From positions 15,569 through 79,568 of the forward strand of contig DIXU01000010.1 in NCBI GenBank assembly GCA_002436105.1: a stretch of DNA of 64,000 nt, given 5' to 3'. Made by a program: the position numbers and the translations under genes. The notes under the pieces are model-generated. The model saw nothing but the letters and a program-made list of their open reading frames with translations. It was not told the DNA's origin and did no database searches. Shown in pieces: positions 10,645 through 20,084 of the stretch (position 1 is its first letter; each line of letters begins with the position of its first letter). The stretch comes from Candidatus Aminicenantes bacterium UBA6072. GTDB taxonomy: Bacteria > Acidobacteriota > Aminicenantia > UBA2199.

Positions 10645-13110
10645 ATGTTCAGCATTGGCGAGCACAACTTTCCCCCCGCTGCACGGGCCCTCTTGCCATT
10701 CTTGTTCATCGGCTCGCTTTGCCAGGTCCTGGCCGGCCAGGAACGGGTGCATGAACGGGTCGAGGTGATCTACCAGGAGATCCTGGTGCGGGTGTTTGCC
10801 GGCGGCAAGCCGGTGCCCGGGCTTCGGGCCGAAGATTTCACGCTGTACGAGGACGGCCAGCCGGTCAAGGTCAGCTACTGCCGCGAGCTGCGGCGCTCGC
10901 TGGCCCGCCCGGAGATTGAGCCCGCCGGCGCGCCGCCGCGCCCGGACGCAGCCAGGCCTCGCCTGTTCCTGTTCATGTTCTGGCAAAACGAGGCGAGCCG
11001 CGACTGGCCCAAGGCCTGGGATTATTTCGTCAGGGAGATCTACCGTCCCGGCGACCGGGTCGTGCTCAGCGACGAGAGCCGCGCCCTGGAGGTCCGCTCC
11101 CTCGCGGAAGAAAAGGAGAAGATCGACGCCTTTTTCGCCGACCTGGCCGCCGACCTGCGCTGGAAATGGCTGGAGAAGCAGCGCCTGGTCCGTGAAATGG
11201 AAAAGAGCGCGGCCGACTTTCTCGACAGCATGGTCAAGCGGACCAGCGACCGCAGCAACGATCCCAACGCCCCCACCCGGCGCTCGGAATACGACTTCGA
11301 AAAGGTCACCCTGCAGGACTTCAAGGACCGTTACCAGGCGGCGATCAACGAGTACCGGCTGGCCCGGCTGAAAGGGCAGCCCGACCGGCTGGAGCGGCTG
11401 GCCGCTGCGCTCAAGGCGGTGGAGGGGGAGAAGTGGGTCCTGCTGTTCATGCAGAATGAGCGGCTGCCGCTGATCGACCGCCACGGCCGCATCTTCCGCG
11501 AGGCGCCGATGAAGCAGGAGACCGTGACCGAGCTGCGGCGCTTCATGGAGGAGATCGAGCGCCAGTTCCGTTTCCGGGGCGAAGTGATCAGCTACCTGCG
11601 CGACCTGCGGCCGCTGTTCGTCGGCGCCAACGCCACCTACCATCTCTTTCTCAGCGATCCCACCGAGGAGGTGCTGCCCGGCGACAACCTGCAATGGAAG
11701 CCGGTCTTTTCCTCCTGGGAGGGGGCGTTCCGCCAGATCAGCGCCGACACCGGCGGCAGCGTGGCCGACACGACGCGCCTGGATGCGGCGCTGCAAAAGG
11801 CGGCCGCGAGGGAGGACGTTTATTACGTCCTGACCTTCAAGCCCGCCGCCGGCGGGGAGCGGCAGCGCCGGCTGCGGATCGAGGTGAGGCGCCCGGGTTT
11901 GAAGGCGGTTTTTTCGCGCAAGCTGGAACTGGGCGAGCTGTTCCCGCTGAAGATCCAGGCCCTGGAGTGGCGGAGCGGCAGGCTGTCCGTCTCCCTGGCC
12001 GATTACCAGAGGACGTACGGCGAGCAGGGGTTGGCCGGCCGGTTGCGCGTGACGGTCAGCGCCGGCCTGCGCGGCGGCGCGCCCCTGTCGACCGAGCGGG
12101 AGGTTGTTCCGAGGGAACCGGCCGCGGACGTGGAACTGGCCCTGAGCTTCCCCGCCCCGGGGCGCTATTTCGTCGAGGTCGAGGTGAGCGACCTGCTGAC
12201 CGGCAATCGGGCGCGGGAAGGCAAGGAGATCGAAGTCGCCCCGCCGCCCGCTCCCCCCGCGCCTGAGGCCGCGGTCGAATTGCCGGCCGAACTGGAGCCG
12301 GTCATGGCCAAAGCCGCCGCCTATTGCCGCCGGCTGAAGGAGGCGGCCTTCCGCTTCTTCTGCATCGAGAAGGTGGTGGAAAGGACGCTGGAGCGCAACC
12401 CCCTGACCAAGCGGACGGAGCCGGTCGAACGGCGCTGGGAATACGACTACCAGATCACCGGCGCCGGCGGCCGGATCCAGGAACGGCGCCATCTGCTCCG
12501 CAAGGGGACGCGCAAGGTCGAAAAGGAGAACGTCGCCCTGGCGACGCGCTTCTCCTCCCATTACTCGGTGTTCCTGCCCGTGACCCTGTTGGCGCTGGAG
12601 AACCGGGCGACGTACTCCTACCGCCTTGCCGGGAGCGAACGTGTCGGCAAGAGGCGCTGCGTCGTCGTCGAGGTGACGCCGCGCCGGGCGGAGGGGGGCG
12701 GCATCGCCCAGGGCACGGCTTGGATCGACGAGAAGGACGGCTCGGTGCTCAGGATCGAGATGAACCCGCGCGGGGTGGCCGGCGCGGAGGCGCTGGAGAA
12801 GGCGGCCGCGGCGTCGCAGGCGCGGCTGCTGCTCGAGGTGACCCACCAGTACTTCGCGGCCCGCGGCGGCCTGCGCCTGCCGTCGATGACCATGTTCCGC
12901 GAGGCCTACATCGTGGAGAAGGCGGTCTCCGAGCAGACCATCGAGATCCCCTGGGCCGGCGAGAATTATTCCTCGGGATGGACCATCATCACCATTCCCA
13001 AGCTGGAGCAGAAGCGCCACGAGATCGAGTTTTACCGCCTGCGCCAGGACTACACGAAATACCGCTTCTTCGAGGTCGACAGCAGCGTCGAGGTCAGGCA
13101 GCCGGAGTAA
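10645..13110 (+). CDS. Secreted VWFA-related protein, paralogue 1
   Basis: The product is 821 residues. An N-terminal hydrophobic segment (about 10-30) is followed by QERVHERVEVIYQEILVRVF and the conserved VPGLRAEDFTLYEDGQPVKV strand pair, as in the VWFA-related family of Acidobacteria. A VWA-like core (about 100-420) has RLFLFMFWQNE in place of a clear MIDAS, so metal binding is doubtful. The C-terminal 300 residues contain a sugar- or protein-binding-looking beta-rich region and the phrase GTAWIDEKDGSVLRIEM. It has no clear ribosome-binding site, and its -10 box ends 6 nt before the ATG, so it may be translated leaderless. A close paralogue follows in tandem. Confidence 0.75.
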   Translation: MFSIGEHNFPPAARALLPFLFIGSLCQVLAGQERVHERVEVIYQEILVRVFAGGKPVPGLRAEDFTLYEDGQPVKVSYCRELRRSLARPEIEPAGAPPRPDAARPRLFLFMFWQNEASRDWPKAWDYFVREIYRPGDRVVLSDESRALEVRSLAEEKEKIDAFFADLAADLRWKWLEKQRLVREMEKSAADFLDSMVKRTSDRSNDPNAPTRRSEYDFEKVTLQDFKDRYQAAINEYRLARLKGQPDRLERLAAALKAVEGEKWVLLFMQNERLPLIDRHGRIFREAPMKQETVTELRRFMEEIERQFRFRGEVISYLRDLRPLFVGANATYHLFLSDPTEEVLPGDNLQWKPVFSSWEGAFRQISADTGGSVADTTRLDAALQKAAAREDVYYVLTFKPAAGGERQRRLRIEVRRPGLKAVFSRKLELGELFPLKIQALEWRSGRLSVSLADYQRTYGEQGLAGRLRVTVSAGLRGGAPLSTEREVVPREPAADVELALSFPAPGRYFVEVEVSDLLTGNRAREGKEIEVAPPPAPPAPEAAVELPAELEPVMAKAAAYCRRLKEAAFRFFCIEKVVERTLERNPLTKRTEPVERRWEYDYQITGAGGRIQERRHLLRKGTRKVEKENVALATRFSSHYSVFLPVTLLALENRATYSYRLAGSERVGKRRCVVVEVTPRRAEGGGIAQGTAWIDEKDGSVLRIEMNPRGVAGAEALEKAAAASQARLLLEVTHQYFAARGGLRLPSMTMFREAYIVEKAVSEQTIEIPWAGENYSSGWTIITIPKLEQKRHEIEFYRLRQDYTKYRFFEVDSSVEVRQPE

Positions 13111-13126
13111 CAAAGAGACGGCCTGT

Positions 13127-13410
13127 CGTGACGCGTGACGCGTAACGCGTGACATGTGAAGAATTAAATTCCAAGCTCCAAATCCCAAATCCCAAATAAA
13201 TTCCAATTACCAAATCCCCTGGCGGGGACTTTGACCCAAACGAAGAAACTGCCATTCAAGGAGCTTTCGTTTTGGAAATTGGAATTTGGAGCACAGATCA
13301 GCACTTTAGGAGAATATTTCTACACTGAATTTCATTTTCTTCACTAACACTATCACTATCACTAACACTTTTTCTTGAGGGATTTGGTGCTTGGGATTTG
13401 GAATTTGAGT
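13127..13410. repeat. Intergenic hairpin element E4 (compound: GTGACGCG, CCAAATC and CACTATC words)
   Basis: It begins with GTGACGCGTAACGCGTGAC, then CCAAATCCC-type words (13170-13219) answered by GGGATTTGGAATTTG words at 13380-13409. An inner pair, CCCAAACGAAG (about 13233) and CTTTCGTTTTGG (13264), also faces inward. Positions 13266-13379 match 40193-40306 in inverted orientation with 3 mismatches in 114 bp, while 13134-13183 matches 40141-40190 in direct orientation with 3 mismatches in 50. Confidence 0.8.
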
Positions 13411-13432
13411 CTTCCGATTGCTTCTTTTCTTT

Positions 13433-13640
13433 CCTTAAACCGTCCACCGTAAACCGATTGCTTTCGTTCCCTCGTTATGCGTTATGCGTGATGCGTGATG
13501 AGAAAGAGTGAAACTCGGTGTAGGGCTAGGGCGGAGGGCAACAGCATTGAACGATCTTTCGTGATTCGTGATTCGTGATTCGAAACAGCCCTGGATCGAT
13601 CAATACAATTCTAATCATTAATCACCAATCACTGTTCTTG
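13433..13640. repeat. Intergenic repeat element E5 (GTTATGCGTGATGCG and GTGATTC words)
   Basis: It contains TTATGCG/TGATGCG repeats (13474-13501), three CGTGATT units (13560-13582) and the reverse-type TAATCATTAATCACCAATCA (13612-13631). Pairing is looser than in the other elements. Similar TGATGCGTGAT words occur at 16205. Confidence 0.55.
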
Positions 13641-13748
13641 GTTCGTTACGTGGGGGCACTGCCACCATTGCCATATGTCCTGTTCTCGGGTCGCATTTCT
13701 GCCTGTTTTTTGGCATAATTAATGCTTCTAGATGCTCGGGAGGCTCTG

Positions 13749-16187
13749 ATGTTTTTTGGCTGGCCGGCGATAACCTGGCGAAGGGCTTTCACAGCCCTTG
13801 TTCTCTCCATTTTTCTCCTGCCGCTTGTCCTTTCCGCCCAGGAGCGGGTCCACGAGCGGGTCGAGGTGATCTACCAGGAGATCCTGGTGCGGGTGTTCGA
13901 CGGAACGAAGGCGGTGCCCGGGCTCAAGGCCGGGGATTTTGCGCTGTACGAGGACGGCCGGCCGGTCAAGGTCAGCTACTGCCGCGAGCTGCGGCGCTCG
14001 CTGGCCCGCCCGGAAATTGAGCCCGCCGGCGTTCCGGCGGCGGAAAAGGCCAAGCCGCGACTGTTCCTTTTCATGCTCTGGTTCAACGAGGAGAGCCGCG
14101 ACTGGCCCAGGGCCTGGGATTATTTTCTGGAAGAGATCTACCGTGCCGGCGACCGGATCGTGCTCAGCGACGGCACGCGGGTCATGGAGGTGTCGTCTCC
14201 TGAAAAAGATGAAGCAAAGATCTCCGCATTTTTCGCCGCCATGGCCGCCGGCCTGAAAAAGAAAAAGCTCGAAAAGACGCGCCTGGTGAATGACCTGGAG
14301 AGGAGCACGAGAGATTTTTATGAGAATCTCATCTTTATCCCCGCCAAGGATCAGGAGGATCGGGAGGCCGTCGAAAGGGCCTTGTTGGGGCAGTTCATGA
14401 CCAGTTACCTGGGTGCGCTTGACGAATACCGGCTGGCGCGCCTGAAGGGATATCCCGGCTGGCTGGAGCGCCTGGCCGGTGCGCTGAAGGCGGTGGAGGC
14501 GGAGAAGTGGGCCCTGGTCTTCCTGCAGAACGAGCGGCTGCCGTTGCTGAGCCGCGACGGCAGGCTTTTCCGCGAGGCGCCCATGCTCCAGTCAACCATC
14601 ACAACCCTGAGGCGCTTCATGGAGGAAACGGAGCGGCAGTTCCAGCTCGGTACCGACGTGATGAGCTATCTGCGCGACCTTAGGCCGGTCTTCGTCGGCG
14701 CCAACGCCACTTACCACGTCTTCCTCAGCGATGGGAGCGGGGAGACGCTGTCCAATGAGCACCTGCAGTGGCAGCCGGTCTTCTCCACATGGGAGGGTGC
14801 CTTCCGCCAGGTCAGCGCCGACACCGGCGGCCAGGTCAGCAACACCACGCGCCTGGGCGAAGCGCTCGGCAACGTGGCCGAACGCGAGGACGTTTACTAT
14901 GTCCTCACGTTCAAGCCCGCCGCGGGAGGCGAGGGCAAGCGCGACATCCGGGTCGACATGAAGCAGCCGGGATGGAAGGCCGTCTATTCGCGCAAGCTGC
15001 GGCTGGGGGAGCTGTTCCCGCTGAAGATCCAGGCCCTGGAGTGGCGGGACGGCAGGCTGTCCGTCTCCCTGGCCGATTACCAAAGGACGTATGGCGAGCA
15101 GGGGCTGGCCGGCCGGCTGAAGATCGGCGTCCGCGCCGGCGTGCGCGGCGGAGCGCCCCTCTCGGCCGAGCTGGAAGTCGCCCCGGATGAGCCGGCCGCG
15201 GACGTGGAGCTGGCCCTGAACTTCCCGGCGCCCGGCCGCTACCCGGTGCATGTCGATGTGCGCGACCTGTTGACCGGCAACGCGGCCAGCGCTGACAGGG
15301 AGGTCGAGGTCCTGCCGCCGCCGGCCCCTTCTCCGACGGCGGAGGTCGATGCGCAGCCCCTGGCGGAGGATCTGGCAACGATCATGGCTAAAACCGCGGA
15401 GTATTGCCGGCGGCTGAAGGAGGCGGCGTTCCGCTTCTACTGCCTGGAGAAGGTGGAGGAGCGGACGCTGGAGCGCAATCCCCTGACCAAGCGGACGGAA
15501 CCGGTCGAACGGCGCTGGGAATACGACTACCAGATCACCGGCGCAGGCGGCCGGATCCAGGAACGGCGCCATCTGCTCCGCAAGGGTACGCGCAAGGTCG
15601 AAAAGGAGAACGTCGCCCTGGCGACGCGCTTCTCCTCCCATTACTCGGTGTTCCTGCCCGTGACCCTGCTGGCGAATGAAAACCGCGAGCTGTACTCATA
15701 TCGCCTGGTCGGCCGCGACCGTGTCGGCAGGAGCCGCTGCGTCGTCGTCGAGGTGACGCCGCGCCGGGCGGAGGGGGGCGGCATCGCCCAGGGCACGGCT
15801 TGGATCGACGAGAAGGACGGCTCGGTGCTCAGGATCGAGATGAACCCGCGCGGGGTGGCCGGCGCCGAGGCGCTGGAGAAGGCGGCCGCGGCGTCGCAGG
15901 CGCGGCTGCTGCTCGAGGTGACCCACCAGTACTTCGCGGCCCGCGACGGCCTGCGCTTCCCCTCCATGACCCTGTTCCGCGAGGCGTACATCGTGGAAAA
16001 GGTCCTTTCCGAGCGGAGCATCGAGATCCCCTGGGCCGGAGAGATCGCCTCGGGCGCAACGGTCATCACCATACCCAAGCTGGAGCAGAAGCGCCACGAG
16101 GTCGAGTTTTACCGCCTGCGCCAGGATTACTCGAAGTACCGCTTCTTCGAGGTGGACAGCAGCGTCGAGGTCAAGCAGACTGAGTAG
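13749..16187 (+). CDS. Secreted VWFA-related protein, paralogue 2
   Basis: The product is 812 residues and co-linear with the preceding paralogue: signal segment (FTALVLSIFLLPLVLSAQ), QERVHERVEVIYQEILVRVF, KAGDFALYEDGRPVKV, VWA-like core, and a C-terminal region with GTAWIDEKDGSVLRIEM. I prefer ATG 13749 because GGGAGG lies 5 nt upstream and the signal peptide starts there; the ATG at 13722 adds nine residues and has no ribosome-binding site. The middle of the protein has diverged clearly, but long tracts of the C-terminal half are almost identical at DNA level to paralogue 1, as expected from gene conversion. Function is unknown; it is presumably periplasmic or on the cell surface. Confidence 0.75.
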   Translation: MFFGWPAITWRRAFTALVLSIFLLPLVLSAQERVHERVEVIYQEILVRVFDGTKAVPGLKAGDFALYEDGRPVKVSYCRELRRSLARPEIEPAGVPAAEKAKPRLFLFMLWFNEESRDWPRAWDYFLEEIYRAGDRIVLSDGTRVMEVSSPEKDEAKISAFFAAMAAGLKKKKLEKTRLVNDLERSTRDFYENLIFIPAKDQEDREAVERALLGQFMTSYLGALDEYRLARLKGYPGWLERLAGALKAVEAEKWALVFLQNERLPLLSRDGRLFREAPMLQSTITTLRRFMEETERQFQLGTDVMSYLRDLRPVFVGANATYHVFLSDGSGETLSNEHLQWQPVFSTWEGAFRQVSADTGGQVSNTTRLGEALGNVAEREDVYYVLTFKPAAGGEGKRDIRVDMKQPGWKAVYSRKLRLGELFPLKIQALEWRDGRLSVSLADYQRTYGEQGLAGRLKIGVRAGVRGGAPLSAELEVAPDEPAADVELALNFPAPGRYPVHVDVRDLLTGNAASADREVEVLPPPAPSPTAEVDAQPLAEDLATIMAKTAEYCRRLKEAAFRFYCLEKVEERTLERNPLTKRTEPVERRWEYDYQITGAGGRIQERRHLLRKGTRKVEKENVALATRFSSHYSVFLPVTLLANENRELYSYRLVGRDRVGRSRCVVVEVTPRRAEGGGIAQGTAWIDEKDGSVLRIEMNPRGVAGAEALEKAAAASQARLLLEVTHQYFAARDGLRFPSMTLFREAYIVEKVLSERSIEIPWAGEIASGATVITIPKLEQKRHEVEFYRLRQDYSKYRFFEVDSSVEVKQTE

Positions 16188-16201
16188 TGAAGAAACGCTC
16201 T

Positions 16202-16480
16202 GTCGTGATGCGTGATAAGTGATGAGTGATGAGAATGAATGGAACTCGGCGTAAGGCTTGCGGTAGATGGTACAGGAACTGGATACCGTTAGACGTCAGG
16301 CGTTAGGCGTTATGCGTTGTGCGAATGAACATCGGGGCAATTCCCCATAGGGGTTTTTCTTACTGTAGGGGCGGTTCGCGAACCGCCCTTACATAAAGAG
16401 GGATCCAAAATCCTCATATGATCTCCCCTTGGCTATTGCCCGTAAGGCCTCCTGCTGACACTGACACTGTCACTGACACG
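16202..16480. repeat. Intergenic repeat element E6 with an embedded 28-bp palindrome, filling the 311-nt convergent gap
   Basis: It starts with GTGATGCGTGATAAGTGATG words, then GTTAGACGTCAGGCGTTAGG words (16290-16320), then a near-perfect palindrome at 16365-16392 (GTAGGGGCGG, centre TTCGCGAA, CCGCCCTTAC, one mismatch), and ends with CTGACACTGACACTGTCAC words (16452-16480). It lies between convergent genes. No gene is visible. Confidence 0.65.
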
Positions 16481-16498
16481 GGTAGCCTGCAATTCCGT

Positions 16499-17551
16499 TC
16501 AGATGAAGTACCCCAGTATCTCGTTCAGCAGCAGGATCTTCTCCTCGGGCACGGCGATGTTCCGGCCGCGGCGGGCCAGGAAGCCTTCCCGCAGCAGGAA
16601 GGAGGTTTCGTCTGGAAACGGGGAGAATGCCGAGGCGGGAATGCCCTTCAGCAGGCGCAGGCCGGTGACGATCCGACGCCGGTCGGCGTTGAGTTGGCGG
16701 GTCCTTGCCTCGGGGAGACGGCCCCGCACCAGGACCTCGCTGTAGCGCCGAAGATCGGAGACATTTCGGTAATCGCGGCCGTCCAGGAAACCGGCGGCCG
16801 AGGGGCCGAGGCCGACGTAGGGCGCCATGCGCCAGTACTTGAGGTTGTGGCGCGACGCCCTGCCGGGCCGGGCGAAGTTGGAGACCTCGTAGTGAACGAA
16901 GCCGAGACCGGCGAGCGCCCGGCGGGCCTGGTGATAGAGGCGGGCGTCGCGCGCGTCGGCTTCGGGGCGCGGAACTCCCTCCAGGATGTAGACCGAGACA
17001 TGGGACGGCTTCAGCGCAGCGATGACCCGGAAGTTCGATTCCATGCTGCGGGCCGTCTGCGTGGGCAGGCCGATGATCAAATCGATGCTGACATTTTTGA
17101 AACCGGCATTGCGGGCGAGGTCAACGGCCTGGATCGCCCGGGCTGCGTCGTGGGTGCGCCGGAGATAGCGCAGGTCCCTTTGCTGGAAAGACTGGGCACC
17201 GATGCTCAGGCGGTTGACGCCGGCGGCGCGGAGCTCCCTCAGCGGCGTGGCCTCAAGATCCTCGGGATTCGCCTCCATGGTGATCTCGCTTTTCCCGTCG
17301 ACGGAAAAACTTTTCGCCGCGCACTCCAGGAGCCCGGACACCTGGCCGGGATTCAGCAGCGAGGGCGAGCCGCCGCCGATATAGACCGTGTCCACAGCCA
17401 GGCCGGGATCGCGGCGCAGCCCCATTTCCAGTTCGATATGGCGAAGGCACTCGCCGGCCGGGTCCGGCTTGAATTTTTTCTTGAAGAAATGGCAGTAGAA
17501 GCAGGCGCGGCGGCAGAAGGGAAAATGGATGTAAAGGCCGGCCCGGTTCAA
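16499..17551 (-). CDS. hemW: Radical SAM protein HemW (coproporphyrinogen III oxidase-like)
   Basis: The 350-residue protein has the radical SAM cluster motif with spacing CxxxCxxC in YIHFPFCRRACFYCHFF near the N-terminus, followed by YIGGGSPSLL, NPEDLE, RLSIGAQSFQ, DLIIGLP, HYEVSNFARPG, HNLKYW and YVGLGPSAAGF, all typical of HemW. It is thought to insert haem into respiratory enzymes rather than act as the oxidase. The likely start is TTG 17551, which overlaps the batE stop as TTGA and begins right before GLYIHFPF; the upstream ATG at 17617 is buried inside batE. It is the last gene of the bat operon. Confidence 0.88.
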   Translation of the reverse strand: MNRAGLYIHFPFCRRACFYCHFFKKKFKPDPAGECLRHIELEMGLRRDPGLAVDTVYIGGGSPSLLNPGQVSGLLECAAKSFSVDGKSEITMEANPEDLEATPLRELRAAGVNRLSIGAQSFQQRDLRYLRRTHDAARAIQAVDLARNAGFKNVSIDLIIGLPTQTARSMESNFRVIAALKPSHVSVYILEGVPRPEADARDARLYHQARRALAGLGFVHYEVSNFARPGRASRHNLKYWRMAPYVGLGPSAAGFLDGRDYRNVSDLRRYSEVLVRGRLPEARTRQLNADRRRIVTGLRLLKGIPASAFSPFPDETSFLLREGFLARRGRNIAVPEEKILLLNEILGYFI

Positions 17552-18321
17552 ATCAGGACCAGGCGCTTCGTTTCGATCCAGCCGGCGATGCGCTCCGAGG
17601 CCGTCACCTGGACCCATTCGCCGGAACGGTCGATGATGCGCACCTCCAGCCCGGGGTTGACCTTGAACAGGACGGTGTGGTCCTCGCCGGGACCGCTGCG
17701 CAGCGGCGAGCCCTCCTCCCGGATCACGGCGGTGTCGCTGCGGCCCAGGGCGGCGGCGCGGCCGACGTGGCAGGCGCCCAGGCCGGCGACGAGCAGCAGC
17801 GAGAAGCCCAGGGCGTAGAGGAGCTTGCGGCTGCGGCCGCGGGTCAGCAGCAGGAACAGGAAGGCGTTGAACAGCAGCGCCGCCAGCAGCAGCATGACGC
17901 TCAGCGTGTCCAAGCTGACCCGGCTTTCCAGCATCTGCACGGCGCGGGTGACGAAATCGGGATCGGGCAGCCGCGCGTCGTCGAGGAAATGGCGGTTGGT
18001 CATGGCGATGTTGCGGGCGACGGCGGGTTCCAGCGGCCGCAGGCGGCGCGCCTTCAGATAATGGACCTTGGCCTGCAGGTAGTTCCCCAGCTTGTAATGG
18101 CAGTTGGCGATATTGTAGGGCACCTGCCAGTCGGTGGCCGCGCCTCCCCGCCCCGACGGAAACTGGTCCGCGACCTTCAGGTAGACGGGCAGGGCCTCGG
18201 CATAGCGGCCCTGCTCGTACAGGCGGTTGGCCGCGGCGAAGTCCTCGCGGGCGGCGGCGGTCGCCCCGACGCTGAGCAGAAGCAGCAGGGCGAAGGCGAT
18301 GGATCGGGTCCGTTTTTTCAT
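17548..18321 (-). CDS. batE: BatE-like TPR and SH3 membrane protein
   Basis: The 257-residue protein has a signal peptide, TPR-like repeats (about 25-115, ANRLYEQGRYAEALPVYLKV and YNIANCHYKLGNYLQAKVHY), two transmembrane helices (about 140-190) and a C-terminal bacterial SH3 domain (LRSGPGEDHTVLFKVNPGLEV...GEWVQV...GWI). This order matches BatE proteins of aerotolerance operons. The start at 18321 overlaps the batD stop by 4 nt (ATGA). It is probably anchored in the inner membrane with the SH3 domain outside. Confidence 0.83.
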   Translation of the reverse strand: MKKRTRSIAFALLLLLSVGATAAAREDFAAANRLYEQGRYAEALPVYLKVADQFPSGRGGAATDWQVPYNIANCHYKLGNYLQAKVHYLKARRLRPLEPAVARNIAMTNRHFLDDARLPDPDFVTRAVQMLESRVSLDTLSVMLLLAALLFNAFLFLLLTRGRSRKLLYALGFSLLLVAGLGACHVGRAAALGRSDTAVIREEGSPLRSGPGEDHTVLFKVNPGLEVRIIDRSGEWVQVTASERIAGWIETKRLVLI

Positions 18322-20084
18322 CTCATCTTCCTGTCGATGTCGCGGAACAGGCCGCGCAGGGCCTGCAGGTCCTTCTTGAGCTCCAGCGCCGATCGCTTGC
18401 CCGGCGAGAAGCGGGCCAGCTCCGACTGCCCCTTGATGAAGAGGAAACGGTCGCTGGCGCTCTTGGGCACGCCCTTCTCCGCCAGTACTGCGGCGATGCG
18501 CCGGTCGCTGACCTCGCATAGGCCCAGGCCGCTCTTGGCGCAGAAGTAGCCTTCCATGACCGGGGCGATGTCCTCGGGCCGGCGCACGGCGTCCAGCTGC
18601 TTCAGCGCCCGGGCGAGGATGCGGCGGTGGCGCATGCCCGAGCTTACGGCGATGCCGCGGTCCCAGGCGGTGACCTTGAGCAGGACCAGCAGGTTGGCGG
18701 CGAACAGGGCGGCGAGCAGGAGCGTGAACCATGGCCGGCGGTGGATGGGGAGCGACAGCCCCCGCAGGGGAGCCGTCTTGATGAACTCGATGTCCTCGCC
18801 CTGCTGCACGACGGCGCTGCCGGGCAGTGTGCGCGAGAGGGCCGGCGCCTGCTTCTCGCCGCTGACGCGCAGGCGGATGGGGGCGCTGCGCAGGCCGACC
18901 ACGGCGCCCTGGACCGGGTCGTAGTAGCGGAACTCGACGGGTGGAAAGACGGCCTCGCCGCTGCGCTGGAAGGAGACCGGGATCTCGGCCAGCAGGGTGC
19001 CGGTCATGGCGGCGGCGCCGAAGTCGGCCTGGTGGGTGATCTTGGCCGGGTAGACCAGGATCATTTCATTGCCGGGCAGCGCCGGCGGGATGACGGCCTT
19101 GGTGTTGCCGCTGCCGCTGATGCGTATTCGCAGCGTGACGATCTCGTTGACGTCGGCTTCGCTGCGCGGCGTTTCCAGCGCGAAGAAGAAGCGCCCCAGC
19201 GGCAGCCCGGCGGCGGCCGCTGGGGGTTCGCTGACCCTGATCTTGATCTCCTGGGTGGAGCGGCGCAGCGCCTGGGCGGCGAGGAACGCCGAGCCGGGAT
19301 CTGCCAGCTGCAGCTCGAACTGCAGCGGCGGAATGGCCAGGGTGCCGCTCTCGTTGGCGAACAGCGCCGCCTTGCGGATCTCGTAGACCTGGTAGACGAC
19401 GCCGTTGACGTTCTCGCTTGCCGGAGGGATCGATTGCGGCGCCGGGAACCACTCCTGCCAGAAACCGGCGAACGAGGCGCTGGAGAGCATGTTCACCGCC
19501 TCGATGCGGTTGCGGGTGTAGAGCAGGACGCGGAAGAGCAGCTGTTCGCCCTTGAGGCATGCGGTCTTGGAGACGACGGCGCGCAGGTAGGCGTCGACCT
19601 GCTGGCGCCGGCCGCTGCGGAACGGCGAGGAGAAGAAGTCGTCGTCGAACAGCGAGGGGGGGCCGGCGGCCGGCGCGCCGCCCTGCGCCAGGCTGCCCTT
19701 GACCACTTCCACGGTGAAGGCGTCGGTGCTGAATTCGCGGCCCTGGTGGCGGTAGTGCACGGCGGGCAGGGAGAGCCTGCCGGTGCGCGTCGGCATCAGG
19801 TAATAGGTGAAGCGGGTGCTGGTGAAGCTGGCGCCGTCGCTGAACTGGAACTCGGAGCTTCGCGACGTCTGCAGCACCTTGAAATCGTCGAGATAGGAGA
19901 GGTCGGGCTGGGCGGGGTTGTCGATGTTGCTGAAAGTCAGGGTGTAGAGCAGGGTGTCGTCCAGGCCGATTTTGTCCGCGGAGATCCCGGCTTCCACCTT
20001 GGCGTCCGCCGCGAACAGCGCCGGGACTGCGGCGAGCAGCAGGGCCAGCAGGGCGGCTGGGAAAAAACTACCAGTCCTTCTCAT
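18318..20084 (-). CDS. batD: BatD-like oxygen tolerance protein
   Basis: The 588-residue protein has a signal peptide (FFPAALLALLLAAVPALFA), a large beta-rich extracytoplasmic region typical of BatD (DDTLLYTLTFSNID, FQFSDGASFTSTRFTYYLMPTRTG, RVLLYTRNRIEAV) and one transmembrane helix near residues 440-460 (FTLLLAALFAANLLVLLKV), then a cytoplasmic tail of about 120 residues. BatD proteins work with VWA proteins BatA/BatB at the membrane. It overlaps batC by 17 nt at its start and batE by 4 nt at its end. Confidence 0.87.
   Translation of the reverse strand: MRRTGSFFPAALLALLLAAVPALFAADAKVEAGISADKIGLDDTLLYTLTFSNIDNPAQPDLSYLDDFKVLQTSRSSEFQFSDGASFTSTRFTYYLMPTRTGRLSLPAVHYRHQGREFSTDAFTVEVVKGSLAQGGAPAAGPPSLFDDDFFSSPFRSGRRQQVDAYLRAVVSKTACLKGEQLLFRVLLYTRNRIEAVNMLSSASFAGFWQEWFPAPQSIPPASENVNGVVYQVYEIRKAALFANESGTLAIPPLQFELQLADPGSAFLAAQALRRSTQEIKIRVSEPPAAAAGLPLGRFFFALETPRSEADVNEIVTLRIRISGSGNTKAVIPPALPGNEMILVYPAKITHQADFGAAAMTGTLLAEIPVSFQRSGEAVFPPVEFRYYDPVQGAVVGLRSAPIRLRVSGEKQAPALSRTLPGSAVVQQGEDIEFIKTAPLRGLSLPIHRRPWFTLLLAALFAANLLVLLKVTAWDRGIAVSSGMRHRRILARALKQLDAVRRPEDIAPVMEGYFCAKSGLGLCEVSDRRIAAVLAEKGVPKSASDRFLFIKGQSELARFSPGKRSALELKKDLQALRGLFRDIDRKMR

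Larger units (their letters stand above)
13111..13748. other. 638-nt gene-free region made mostly of repeat elements E4 and E5
   Basis: No coding signal is visible. It holds E4 (13127-13410) and the looser E5 (13433-13640), followed by a -10-like CATAAT (13714-13719) and GGGAGG in front of the next gene. Confidence 0.7.

Noticed and set aside
10612..13206. An 864-codon minus-strand frame opposite VWFA-related paralogue 1
   Set aside because: Low-complexity, no motifs, no ribosome-binding site, and antisense to a family with a paralogue next door in the same plus frame.
13560..13582. CRISPR or direct-repeat origin (iterons)
   Set aside because: Only three 7-nt-type words, in a region shared with other hairpin elements, and no replication gene is adjacent.
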